A DNA stretch of 64,000 bases from JAABTH01 sp964492615 (GTDB lineage: Bacteria > Bacillota > Dethiobacteria > DTU022). The notes under the pieces are model-generated. The model made no database searches and was not told the origin of the DNA. It saw only the letters and a program-made list of their open reading frames with translations. Where the stretch lies: the NCBI GenBank assembly GCA_964492615.1, contig CAZBKZ010000004.1, forward strand, positions 43,644 through 107,643, read 5' to 3'. Both the position numbers and the translations under genes were made by a program. This document shows positions 44,510 through 52,979 of the stretch, one piece after another; position 1 is the first letter of the stretch; each line of letters begins with the position of its first letter.

Positions 44510-45523
44510 ATGATTGTTGTAATGAATCCCGGTGCCGGAGAAAAAGAGGTAACCCGGATAACCGATAAACTAAAATCAATGGGATACGGCGTTCACCTTT
44601 CAACCGGCGAAAACCGCACGGTGATCGGGGTGATCGGGCAGCGCCGTGAAGAAGTAGCCCAAACCATGGAAGCGATGCCCGAAGTTGAAAAAGTGGTTTT
44701 TATCACCCGCCCCTATAAACTGGCCGGACGGGAATTCCATTCCGATAATACGGTGATAAATGTTGGTAATATAACTATCGGCGGGGCCGACCTGGTAGTG
44801 ATGGCCGGCCCCTGTGCAGTTGAGAACGAAGAGCAGCTTATGCAGGCCGCCGAAGCGGTGAAGTCGGCTGGCGCCGCTGTTTTACGGGCCGGGGCTTTTA
44901 AACCCCGAACCTCGCCCTACAGCTTTCAGGGCCTGGAAAAACAGGGGCTGCGCTACCTCGATGATGTAAGGGCTAAAACGGGCTTGTTGATTGTAACCGA
45001 AGTGATGGATCAGTTCACCGTTGATCAAGTAGTAGAATGTGCCGATATTATTCAGGTTGGTGCCCGTAATATGCAAAACTACTTCCTGCTCAGGGAACTG
45101 GGTAAAATTCGCAAGCCGGTTTTGCTGAAACGCGGTCTTTCGGCCACCATCGAAGAATGGTTGATGGCTGCCGAGTACATTCTCTCCGGGGGTAATTATG
45201 ATGTAATCCTCTGCGAAAGAGGAATCCGCACTTTCGAACCTTATACCCGTAACACACTCGACCTGAGTGCAGTGCCCCTGGTAAAACAGCTCAGCCACCT
45301 GCCGGTAATTGTCGATCCAAGTCACGGTACCGGTATTGCCAACCTGGTTCCGGCTATGAGCAAGGCTGCGCTCGCCGCAGGGGCAGACGGGTTGATGATC
45401 GAGGTTCACCCGAATCCACCGGAAGCTCTTTCTGATGGGCCGCAGTCATTAACCCCGGAACAGTTTAATAATTTGATTAGCGATCTCAAAGGAGTTGCTT
45501 TAAGTGTTGGCAGGCTCATCTGA
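44510..45523 (+). CDS. aroF: 3-deoxy-7-phosphoheptulonate synthase
   Basis: A 337-residue DAHP synthase of the type I-beta form, starting the shikimate pathway. The N-terminal ferredoxin-like regulatory domain (residues 1-68) is present, then MAGPCAVENEEQLMQAA, RAGAFKPRTSPYSFQG, GARNMQNYFLLRELG, KPVLLKRGL and PVIVDPSHGTGI. AAGGAGG precedes the ATG. It overlaps tyrA by 20 nt, which suggests coupled translation. Confidence 0.95.
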   Translation: MIVVMNPGAGEKEVTRITDKLKSMGYGVHLSTGENRTVIGVIGQRREEVAQTMEAMPEVEKVVFITRPYKLAGREFHSDNTVINVGNITIGGADLVVMAGPCAVENEEQLMQAAEAVKSAGAAVLRAGAFKPRTSPYSFQGLEKQGLRYLDDVRAKTGLLIVTEVMDQFTVDQVVECADIIQVGARNMQNYFLLRELGKIRKPVLLKRGLSATIEEWLMAAEYILSGGNYDVILCERGIRTFEPYTRNTLDLSAVPLVKQLSHLPVIVDPSHGTGIANLVPAMSKAALAAGADGLMIEVHPNPPEALSDGPQSLTPEQFNNLISDLKGVALSVGRLI

Positions 45524-46634
45524 CAGCAGCGCTATATTTAACAGGGTTGCCCTGATCGGCACAGGTTTAATCGGGGGCAGTATCGGCCTGGCTTTAAAAG
45601 AAAAAGGTTTAGCAGGCATTATAACTTGCTACGACCGCGATCCGGCAGCCTGCTTAGAAGCCGTGAAAAGAGGGGCGGCGGACCACCCGGCAGAAACAGC
45701 CGTGCAGGCTGTAAAGGATGCCGATCTGGTTATACTTGCTGTGCCAGTGCTCAGCACAATCGAGCTGCTTCGGGAAATCCTTCCCGGGGTAAAACAGGGG
45801 GCTCTGCTGACCGATGTGGGCAGCACCAAGGGCTCCATTATGGCGGCTGTTGAACAGCTTTTACCACCCTCGGTCTACTACATCGGCGGGCATCCCATGG
45901 CCGGTTCAGAAGAAAGCGGTATGCCGGGCGCTGACCCGGGTCTGCTTGAAAATGCTATCTATGTGCTTACCCCCGGGCCTGGTACCCCGCCGCAGCAGCT
46001 GGAAGAGCTTTCAACGCTGCTGGAGAAAGCCGGTGCTCAACCGCTGGTTCTCGATCCTTTATCCCACGATCGTCTTGTAGCCCTGGTCAGTCACCTGCCG
46101 CACATAACGGCAGCCACCCTGGTGCGCAGCGTCGCTTCGGCCGGTGACAGCGAAATGATCCGCACCCTGGCTGCGGCCGGTTTCAGGGATACCACCCGAG
46201 TATCTCTTGGTAACCCCGCTGTCTGGCGCGATATCTGCCTCAGTAACCGCTGGGCGCTGTTATCTGCAATAAAGAGTTTTAAAGCAAACCTCGAAGCCCT
46301 GGAAGAATACCTGACCGAGCCAAATGCCGATGCTATTGAAGAATACCTGCTGCAGGCCCGTGATTACCGCAGCTCGGTGCCCCACCGCGGGCGCGGCATA
46401 TTACCCGAAATATTTGATATTATTGTTTTGGTCCGCGATACACCGGGCGTGATCGGCAAACTGACCGGCTTACTTGGAGAGGCCGGAATAAATATCGACG
46501 CCATCGAAATCCTTCATGTGCGTGAGTTGTCCGGGGGCAGTATCCGTCTCGGTTTTCGCAGCAGAGAACAGCAGCAGCAGGCTGTAAAACTTCTCGAAAG
46601 CCATAAATATGCAGTTCATGTAAAAGAAAACTAA
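45504..46634 (+). CDS. tyrA: Prephenate dehydrogenase
   Basis: A 376-residue enzyme for tyrosine synthesis. NAD fold: VALIGTGLIGGSIGLALK; then DVGSTKGSIM, IGGHPMAGSEESGM with the catalytic His, and HDRLVALVSHLPH; a C-terminal ACT domain (about 305-376) begins at IVLVRDTPGVIGKLTGLL. The GTG start follows AAAGGAG and lies inside the end of aroF. A terminator hairpin begins at its stop codon. Confidence 0.94.
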   Translation: MLAGSSDSSAIFNRVALIGTGLIGGSIGLALKEKGLAGIITCYDRDPAACLEAVKRGAADHPAETAVQAVKDADLVILAVPVLSTIELLREILPGVKQGALLTDVGSTKGSIMAAVEQLLPPSVYYIGGHPMAGSEESGMPGADPGLLENAIYVLTPGPGTPPQQLEELSTLLEKAGAQPLVLDPLSHDRLVALVSHLPHITAATLVRSVASAGDSEMIRTLAAAGFRDTTRVSLGNPAVWRDICLSNRWALLSAIKSFKANLEALEEYLTEPNADAIEEYLLQARDYRSSVPHRGRGILPEIFDIIVLVRDTPGVIGKLTGLLGEAGINIDAIEILHVRELSGGSIRLGFRSREQQQQAVKLLESHKYAVHVKEN

Positions 46635-46658
46635 GAAACACCCTTGCGGGTGCTTCTA
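46634..46658. terminator. Short bidirectional terminator-like hairpin
   Basis: CACCC-TTGC-GGGTG, extended by GAA/TTC with one mismatch, between the convergent tyrA and rrf2 genes. The T-tract is short on both sides. Confidence 0.6.
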
Positions 46659-46681
46659 ATCACAAACTAAAAAATAAAAAA

Positions 46682-47095
46682 CTATAGTTTCTTCTGTTCT
46701 TCGGCAAGCTCAGCCAGGGTCATTGCCTGCAGTTCTTTTCTGATAGCATCGCTTACCCGTGTCCATACCGATCGCGTTATGCATTTATTCAGTCTGTCAC
46801 AGTGGAAATCTTGTTTAACACACGATACCGGGGCAATAGTCCCTTCTACTGCTTCAACAATATCCAGAAGAGAAATCCCCTTGGGATCAACGGCAAGGTG
46901 GTAGCCACCGCGGCTTCCCTTCTGCGTCCTCACAAAACCTTTAGCCCTTAACGGGGCCATGATCTGCTCCAGGTACTTAACCGAAATCTCCTGTTCGCAG
47001 GCAATATCATTTAACTGAATTGGCTCTTGCCTGTACCGGGAGGCCAGCTCAATCATTGCCCTGGCAGCATAACGTACTTTTGTTGATAATTGCAC
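46682..47095 (-). CDS. Rrf2-family transcriptional regulator with three Fe-S-type cysteines
   Basis: A 137-residue winged-helix repressor: VRYAARAMIELA, ISVKYLEQIMAPL (recognition helix), GFVRTQKGSRGGYHLA. Cys92, Cys99 and Cys105 lie in SCVKQDFHCDRLNKC, spaced nearly as the cluster ligands of IscR and NsrR, so it probably senses iron-sulfur status, redox or NO. GTG start behind ATGGAGG. No isc or suf genes adjoin it. It may control itself or the divergent surface cluster. Confidence 0.85.
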   Translation of the reverse strand: MQLSTKVRYAARAMIELASRYRQEPIQLNDIACEQEISVKYLEQIMAPLRAKGFVRTQKGSRGGYHLAVDPKGISLLDIVEAVEGTIAPVSCVKQDFHCDRLNKCITRSVWTRVSDAIRKELQAMTLAELAEEQKKL

Positions 47096-47471
47096 TTTTC
47101 TACCTCCATACTTTTTCTTTAATCAGACCATATTATCAATAATTGTAACATATCCTATTGGTTATATTAACTTCATTCTGCCTGGTTGTCAAAACCCTGT
47201 ATTTATCTTTCTATACCCCGGGATCATATACCTTTTTATAATTGCCACTAAGCTACATTATTCTCACTTCACTCCGGCTTTGCCCTATAAAGCTAAATTT
47301 GTATTACATTAAATGCGCCGTGTTTACGAAATAAAAGTTTTTTGTTTGCTGGTTGTAATTAACCTGTAAGTCAGTTGTAAGAGGCCGGTGTTAATATAAT
47401 CGTAAAATACTAATAATTTCAAAACAAATATATAATCTTGTTTTCAGAACAGTAGTTAATGGGAGTAAAAA
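47096..47471. promoter_or_regulatory. AT-rich divergent promoter region between rrf2 and the surface cluster
   Basis: No gene is evident in this 376-nt gap. A CCTATTGG core (47154-47161) lies about 60 nt upstream of rrf2 and resembles Rrf2-type operators in its CC-N4-GG symmetry. A TATAAT (47395-47400) lies about 70 nt before the next plus-strand gene but has no -35 at good spacing. Confidence 0.4.
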
Positions 47472-47747
47472 ATGTATTCAAAAAACGAATCATCATTTTT
47501 CGTGCAATTCATGTTCCGTGAAGGGGCTACCTGGCAGGGCCAGGTACACTGGCTGGAAACCGGTCAGAAACGCAGTTTTCGCAGCTGCCTGGAACTGACC
47601 CTTCTACTTAAAGAAGCAATGGAGATGATAAGTGTTCCAGCGGCGAATTACTGTTTTCGCAGCTGGCAGTTTAATGATGATGACCAGGAAAATTGTTTGA
47701 TTCCGGAACTAACATATAGTTGCAGCGCGGTAAAGAATCAGGATTAA
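47472..47747 (+). CDS. Small hypothetical protein
   Basis: A 91-residue soluble protein with a clear ribosome binding site (GGGAG). Sequence features are FVQFMFREGATWQGQVHWLE and a later RSCLELTLLLKEAMEMI helix; three Cys residues follow. Proteins of this general type are common as lone hypotheticals in Clostridia. Its place before the SipW/TasA-like genes suggests, but does not prove, a link with them. Confidence 0.6.
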   Translation: MYSKNESSFFVQFMFREGATWQGQVHWLETGQKRSFRSCLELTLLLKEAMEMISVPAANYCFRSWQFNDDDQENCLIPELTYSCSAVKNQD

Positions 47748-47821
47748 AAGCACTGTAATCACTTCAGATATCTTTGAATGTAAAAACATTAAGGGGATGA
47801 ATAAAAATTACCATTTGGAAA

Positions 47822-48448
47822 TTGAGTAAAAACTATGCCCTGAAAGGCTGGATGATCTGGTTTGCCCTTACCGGCTTTTTCATTTTAATGGGTTTGAGTA
47901 TGGCGGTGTTTCAGGGGTCTGTTACTATTGACCGGGCTGAAATTGGTACGGGTCATATTTCAACCGTTTTTGGTCAGCACCTGTCAACCTCCCAGAAAGC
48001 CCCCAGGAAAAGCTCAGGGGAACAAAATGAAGCTCCCGGGCAGATTTCCGAAACCATGTTTCACCTGGTAATAGATCACGAAGCAGAAAAAAACAGTAAT
48101 GCCCACCATAGAGAACTGAAACCTTCATTTAGGGTCAAACGTGTTGATGATCATTCTCTCGGTATTTCAATTGAAAACGCTCACCCCAATGATGTTTACA
48201 CCCTTGAGTACAGTGTCGAAAACAGAGGCAGCCTGCCGGTAACCTTTAACGTATCTGCCGGTAAAGTGCCCGATTACCTGAAAATCAGCAATTCCTTTGA
48301 CAACAAGATAATTGAGCCCGGCACTGCCAGTGGTAACTATAACAGTATCAAAGGGTTGCTGGAAATAGCCATCGGGGACAATGCCCCGGAAAACAGCGAT
48401 GCACAGATTGAAGTGAGCCTGCGTTTTGAACAGTGGAACCCCAATTAG
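47822..48448 (+). CDS. Exported TasA-related hypothetical protein
   Basis: A protein of about 208 residues. It has an N-terminal hydrophobic segment (WFALTGFFILMGLSMAVF), then GSVTIDRAEIGTG, a Ser/Lys/Glu-rich stretch and a beta-rich domain (residues 95-208) ending in LRFEQWNPN. The C-terminal FEQWN matches the WKQ(W/A)N endings of the two following proteins. The TTG at 47822 has no ribosome binding site; AAGGGG lies further up, facing in-frame ATA and ATT codons at 47801-47815, so the real start may be unusual and slightly upstream. Confidence 0.6.
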   Translation: MSKNYALKGWMIWFALTGFFILMGLSMAVFQGSVTIDRAEIGTGHISTVFGQHLSTSQKAPRKSSGEQNEAPGQISETMFHLVIDHEAEKNSNAHHRELKPSFRVKRVDDHSLGISIENAHPNDVYTLEYSVENRGSLPVTFNVSAGKVPDYLKISNSFDNKIIEPGTASGNYNSIKGLLEIAIGDNAPENSDAQIEVSLRFEQWNPN

Positions 48449-48588
48449 CGGCATTCATGAATTTCATAATATTTAAACTGCAGATGAAGGATGGTGGTAC
48501 GGTAGAAGAGTAAAAACGGTAATCAGTAACTACAGGTTCTAAGTGTTTTGAATGATTGTCAGTTAAAAATTGAAGGAGGGTTTTAATA

Positions 48589-49182
48589 ATGAAAAAGGTT
48601 AAGTATATTGCGTTAGTTTTGGTTATTATGCTGGCCATGGTCGGTGGAGCATATGCGGCATGGACCGATACTGTAGTTGTCGACGGCAGGGCCAGCACTG
48701 GTAATATGAAAGTAGTCTTTACCGAAGCAGATTTATCTGCAGGTGGAACTTATGAAGTTATTGATAATGCTTATGTTACCGATGGTGGTCAGAAACTTGT
48801 AGTAAGAATGAGTAAATTATACCCTCGTAATGATTTTCTGGAAGACGCTGAAGATGAAGATTATGCATATATCTGGTTCCAGTTTAAGAATGTGGGTACA
48901 GTACCTGTAGTATTTGACAGTGCAACCGCAGTAGCTGCTGCAGGCAACCAGTTCCCCAACATAAACCGCCTCAAGTTCGGTGATCCTTCTTTCACAGCAA
49001 CATTAGGTGAAATTCCAGGTGCTCTGAGTGTTTGGTCAGATGCCCAGGGCCCAATTCTGCCGGGCGAGGATAAGAGAATTAAGTTACATGTATGGCTTGA
49101 TAAAGATGCCCCAAACAGCTATCAGAATCTTACCGCGGCTTTTGAGGTTAAAGTTAACTGGAAACAGGCAAACATGCAATAA
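48589..49182 (+). CDS. TasA/camelysin-like exported protein A
   Basis: A 197-residue protein with a SipW-type signal peptide (KYIALVLVIMLAMVGGAYAAW), followed by TDTVVVDGRASTGNMKV and a beta-sandwich. The C terminus is FEVKVNWKQANMQ. Such proteins are processed by SipW-like signal peptidases and assemble as matrix fibres (TasA) or surface proteins (camelysin). A SipW-type peptidase is encoded at 50567. Strong ribosome binding site (GGAGGG). Fibre formation is inferred. Confidence 0.8.
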   Translation: MKKVKYIALVLVIMLAMVGGAYAAWTDTVVVDGRASTGNMKVVFTEADLSAGGTYEVIDNAYVTDGGQKLVVRMSKLYPRNDFLEDAEDEDYAYIWFQFKNVGTVPVVFDSATAVAAAGNQFPNINRLKFGDPSFTATLGEIPGALSVWSDAQGPILPGEDKRIKLHVWLDKDAPNSYQNLTAAFEVKVNWKQANMQ

Positions 49183-49301
49183 GGTTTGAGGATACATAAT
49201 GTTATGTGAATATTTCTTTGCTTTAACGGGTTTACTTCTAACAATGGTTGCCGGGGGTCCATGACTTGCCTCCGGCAGCCATTAATGAAAAGAGGGATAC
49301 C

Positions 49302-49949
49302 TTGAAACAAATCAGGTTTATAGCAGTTATAATTATTGTGGCTTTTGGATTGATTGGTGTTGTTTATGCTGCCTGGGTTGACCAGGTTGTTGTTGCCGGT
49401 AACGTGAGGACGGCTGATTTTAATGTAAGAATCACCGGCGCTACCTGTCCCAATGCCGGGAAATCTGGAGACAACTTTGACCTTACTTATATTTCAGGGG
49501 GAGGTGAAGTTCTCGAATCCGGTAAGAGGGCTAGGCTTTGGGTCGACAATATCTACCCGAGCCCCAGAGTGTCTCATCAGAACTGGCAACTCTACATCAA
49601 GAACGAAAGTGATATTCCTGTTGTTCTTGATTCGTCTTCGTTAGATGCATACAGCGGCTCAAATGAAGTGTGGAACTACCTGTGGGGAGAAATTCACTTA
49701 AGGATATATGACGAGAAAGGCATAACTGCAGCAAATCAAATTGGTTCAACTGTCAACTCGGGATCTTTCATTTTTAAAGATGGAATTGATCTGAAAAGTG
49801 AAGCAGTTATGGATGGTATCATTCTTTATCCTGGTTATACAGCACGCTATTCAATTCTGTTTTGGCTGCACCCGGATGCTACTGAAGGTCAAAACGAAAA
49901 GATAGACTTTACGCTTACTTACAACTGGAAACAGTGGAATATGCCTTAA
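49302..49949 (+). CDS. TasA/camelysin-like exported protein B
   Basis: A 215-residue paralogue of the preceding protein: signal segment RFIAVIIIVAFGLIGVVYAAW, then VDQVVVAGNVRTADFNV and a C-terminal LTYNWKQWNMP. Start: TTG at 49302, four bases after GAGGGA; the frame continues upstream to 49248 but without a site. One Cys lies near residue 47. Spacing of signal peptide, AxxW(T/V)DxVVV and the terminal NWKQ is the same as in protein A. Confidence 0.8.
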   Translation: MKQIRFIAVIIIVAFGLIGVVYAAWVDQVVVAGNVRTADFNVRITGATCPNAGKSGDNFDLTYISGGGEVLESGKRARLWVDNIYPSPRVSHQNWQLYIKNESDIPVVLDSSSLDAYSGSNEVWNYLWGEIHLRIYDEKGITAANQIGSTVNSGSFIFKDGIDLKSEAVMDGIILYPGYTARYSILFWLHPDATEGQNEKIDFTLTYNWKQWNMP

Positions 49950-49988
49950 GATATATTAAACACCTTTAACAACAGGAGGCTGTTGCTT

Positions 49989-50543
49989 ATGAAAAAAATA
50001 CTATTAATTACCTGCTGCCTGGTGCTGGTTTTCTTTGTCTTGCCCGGCGGCCTGGCTTCCTGGGGTCTGGATTTAAAGATCATTGGTGGGGTTGGTACCG
50101 GCCAATGGAGTGAGCAGGAAAGTGTTATTAATGCAAAGGGAAACGAAAACAGAGATGGTGATGCAGGCGATCAGGAAAAACCTGAAATCGCTGCATCGGA
50201 ACATTTATTAACTGTTAAGGTTAAGGGCAGGGGAATAACCAACCTTCCGCCAGGTGATTACACGATTAAAAGCGGTGATCCGGTTAAACTATCAGCCGGA
50301 CAGGATCCGGAATGGCCCGGTTACAGGTTTGTTAAATGGATAATTAACGGTGCTGAAGAATTCAGTGCTGATATAAATATAAGCGTGTTGAAAGATACAA
50401 CGGCAACGGCTGTATTTGCAGAACTAATAGAGGACCAGGGAAAACAGGAGAACAGTGGAAATGAAGGCGACGGTGACGAAAGGTCCGACCCTGAAATTGC
50501 TTCAGGTGGAGAATCTGAAGAAGCCGGGGAGGAAACTGAGTAA
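49989..50543 (+). CDS. Exported protein with InlB-type/bacterial repeat domain
   Basis: A 184-residue protein. Signal peptide: ILLITCCLVLVFFVLPGGLASW, followed by GLDLKIIGGVGTG, which keeps the pattern after the signal peptide seen in the TasA-like proteins. A Glu/Asp/Asn-rich spacer follows, then a small beta-domain (PGDYTIKSGDPVKLSAG, GYRFVKWIINGAEEF, ISVLKDTTATAVFAE) like bacterial repeat/InlB B-repeat domains. The C terminus is acidic. GGAGG is 9 nt before the ATG. Confidence 0.7.
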   Translation: MKKILLITCCLVLVFFVLPGGLASWGLDLKIIGGVGTGQWSEQESVINAKGNENRDGDAGDQEKPEIAASEHLLTVKVKGRGITNLPPGDYTIKSGDPVKLSAGQDPEWPGYRFVKWIINGAEEFSADINISVLKDTTATAVFAELIEDQGKQENSGNEGDGDERSDPEIASGGESEEAGEETE

Positions 50544-50566
50544 CCTGGAGGAGTTCAGAACTTTAT

Positions 50567-51736
50567 ATGAGCATAGAAGTGATGCCGCTTAAGAGACAAC
50601 ATGGTTTGCTGATTTTCACTGCCCTGGCAATACTCTATTTGTCTGGGAATTTATTGTCCGGCAGGGTTATCGGTGGTTTTTTCGGCAACTATATTATACC
50701 GATCCTATCATGGAGCTTGCTGGGCCTGACGCTCTACCGCCTGGTACCCCAGGGCAAGCCTTTAACCAGGCGGCGTCACCGGGAGATGCTCATTTGGGCT
50801 GCTGTAATCAGTGCCCTGGCATTAATCGCGGCAGTATATGCTGTCGGTTTGCTGGAAGGGTATGGTAAAAGCCCTTATGATCAGAGCTTTACCGGCATTT
50901 TGATCAATATTTTTTATCTTGGTTCAATGCTCCTGGGTATGGAAGTGGCTCGGGCCCGGTTGATAAACTATTTGTTCAGAAAAAAACCTTTAAAGGGCGT
51001 TATCCTGGCTACTATTATATTTACTTTATTTGCTTTTGCCTTGGGCAGGCTCTTTTCTTTTGAAACAACTCTTGATGGAGCACGGTTTGCCGGTAACACT
51101 TTTTTACCTGCTCTTGCCGAAAATGCCCTCGCTTCTTACCTGGCTTTGCTGGGCGGACCGCTGCCTGCCATTACTTACCGGGGTTTACTGGTTGCTTACC
51201 AGTGGTTTATGCCAATTTTGCCCGATCTGAACTGGGTAACCTGGGCCCTGATCGGCACATTCGTACCCGCATTTTGCCTGGCTATGGTTTATCAACTTTA
51301 CCGTTCCGAGGTTTTAAGGATCAGGTCGCGTGAACAAGAAAGCCCGGTTGGCTGGCTTATAACCAGTGTTTTTTCTGTAGTAATGATTTGGTTTGCCGTT
51401 GGTGTGTTCAGTATATTCCCTAACGTTATCATCAGCGGCAGTATGCGGCCTCATATAGATGTTGGCGATATTGTAATTGTAAAGAGCGTTGAGGCTGAAC
51501 TGGTAGAGGTTGGCGATATAATTCAATTTATAGAACTTGAGCAGCAGATTAGAATCAACCACCGGGTGATAGAAATCAGGGAAGATGATCGCGGTCAGCC
51601 TTTGTTTGTAACCAAGGGTGATGCCAACAACAGCATTGATAGTGATCCGGTTATTGTTGAACAGCTCAAAGGAAGAGTGATCCAGGTTATACCTAAGATT
51701 GGATGGATCACTATAGCTATGCGTAATCCGGGCTGA
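50567..51736 (+). CDS. SipW-type (ER-type) signal peptidase I
   Basis: A 389-residue polytopic peptidase. About seven hydrophobic segments in the N-terminal 245 residues are followed by a helix (SVFSVVMIWFAVGVFSIF) and the catalytic domain: Ser in VIISGSMRPHIDVGDIVIV, His in IRINHRVIEI (in place of the Lys of ordinary signal peptidases) and Asp in FVTKGDANNSIDSDP. That triad marks the SipW/eukaryotic type. The large N-terminal membrane part is unlike the short SipW of Bacillus. It probably processes the TasA-like proteins around it. Start codon choice is not certain. Confidence 0.82.
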   Translation: MSIEVMPLKRQHGLLIFTALAILYLSGNLLSGRVIGGFFGNYIIPILSWSLLGLTLYRLVPQGKPLTRRRHREMLIWAAVISALALIAAVYAVGLLEGYGKSPYDQSFTGILINIFYLGSMLLGMEVARARLINYLFRKKPLKGVILATIIFTLFAFALGRLFSFETTLDGARFAGNTFLPALAENALASYLALLGGPLPAITYRGLLVAYQWFMPILPDLNWVTWALIGTFVPAFCLAMVYQLYRSEVLRIRSREQESPVGWLITSVFSVVMIWFAVGVFSIFPNVIISGSMRPHIDVGDIVIVKSVEAELVEVGDIIQFIELEQQIRINHRVIEIREDDRGQPLFVTKGDANNSIDSDPVIVEQLKGRVIQVIPKIGWITIAMRNPG

Positions 51737-51772
51737 TATTGTTCTAAAAAGATAATCAGGGGATGGTAAATA

Positions 51773-52909
51773 ATGAAGAAATCTGATCCGGTTAACCTGG
51801 AAAACAGTAAAGAAAATAAAAATTTTATTGGTAAACTTAAAGGCCCGCACAGTATTCCCTCCAGCAGCCGCAGGCTGTTATTGATTACCTTTGCTGTTAT
51901 CCTGGCTGGGTCCCTTTTGGGAACATTTTGGAGTATTTCCAATACAGCCGGAGAAGAAGTTGAGGAAACAGTCTATTACTACATTCAGGAAGCGCTGATT
52001 GATTACAGCGTTTACACTTTACCCAATGATCTTTTTGCAAACCGGATGCTTGGCCCGGGGCGCGCTTACATTGCCGGCTTAACTGACTACATAGCTTTGG
52101 ATTTTGAGTATCGTTTTTTTGGTGAAAGGGAAGCAGCGATCAGCGGGGAGTATGATGCAACAGCAACACTTGCTGCTTATACTGCCCAGGAAGAGCACCT
52201 GGTCTGGGAGAAGGTCTACCAGGTTTTACCGAGGCAATATTTTTCTGTAAACGACAGTGAATTGACTTTTACCGAAAGAATCATCGTGCCTTTTTCAGAC
52301 TACCTTGCCTTTACAGAATATGTAAAGGATGAAACTGGCTACAGTCCCTCAGAGCTGAAGCTGACGGTTAACTGTAATGTCAGCATGAGCGCTGAAACAG
52401 AAGAAGGAGTTATCAGCGAAAAACTGGCTCCCGGGATGATCATTCCCTTAAATGGCAATACATTTACGGTAGACGGTACTCTTGCAGAAGAATTAGAAGG
52501 AGGCATAACTCAGACCCGTGTGGTCACAGGTACCGGTATTGTCGGCTTAACCCTGCTATTACCGGTTATGATCCTACTTTCCGCTCTGGCTTTAACCTTT
52601 GTCAGGTTTGCAACTGTTTCTGCTCTTGAAGGGCAGAAGAAAGAAGTTCCGGATGTGAGCAGCCTTCTTAAAAAACATGGCGACCGGATTATTACAACAG
52701 CTAACGGTGTTTCGTCAATACCGGAAGGTGCTGTTGTTGTTGTTTCTTTTGAGGAATTACTTAAGCTGGCTGATGAAATAGATAAACCGATACTCTATCC
52801 TCGTCCGGCAGAAGGAAGTGAAGGCGATCACTACTTCCTTATTTTTACCCCGGAAAAGGTTTATGCTTACGGAATTAGCGGCAGCAAAGTTAGTGAAGCT
52901 AATAAATGA
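51773..52909 (+). CDS. DUF5305-like membrane protein
   Basis: A 378-residue protein with two membrane helices: LLLITFAVILAGSLLGTFW near residue 35 and GIVGLTLLLPVMILLSALAL near residue 265. The roughly 210-residue exported middle part is beta-rich. The C-terminal cytoplasmic part is about 95 residues. Such two-helix DUF5305-type proteins are found beside SipW-like peptidases in Clostridia and archaea, matching this neighbourhood. Function unknown. Confidence 0.6.
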   Translation: MKKSDPVNLENSKENKNFIGKLKGPHSIPSSSRRLLLITFAVILAGSLLGTFWSISNTAGEEVEETVYYYIQEALIDYSVYTLPNDLFANRMLGPGRAYIAGLTDYIALDFEYRFFGEREAAISGEYDATATLAAYTAQEEHLVWEKVYQVLPRQYFSVNDSELTFTERIIVPFSDYLAFTEYVKDETGYSPSELKLTVNCNVSMSAETEEGVISEKLAPGMIIPLNGNTFTVDGTLAEELEGGITQTRVVTGTGIVGLTLLLPVMILLSALALTFVRFATVSALEGQKKEVPDVSSLLKKHGDRIITTANGVSSIPEGAVVVVSFEELLKLADEIDKPILYPRPAEGSEGDHYFLIFTPEKVYAYGISGSKVSEANK

Positions 52910-52979
52910 TTAATAGCGAATTGGAATAAGCCGGTTTCAGGCAGCCGGTAGAATAAGAGTTTGAAACAGGGGTGACAAA

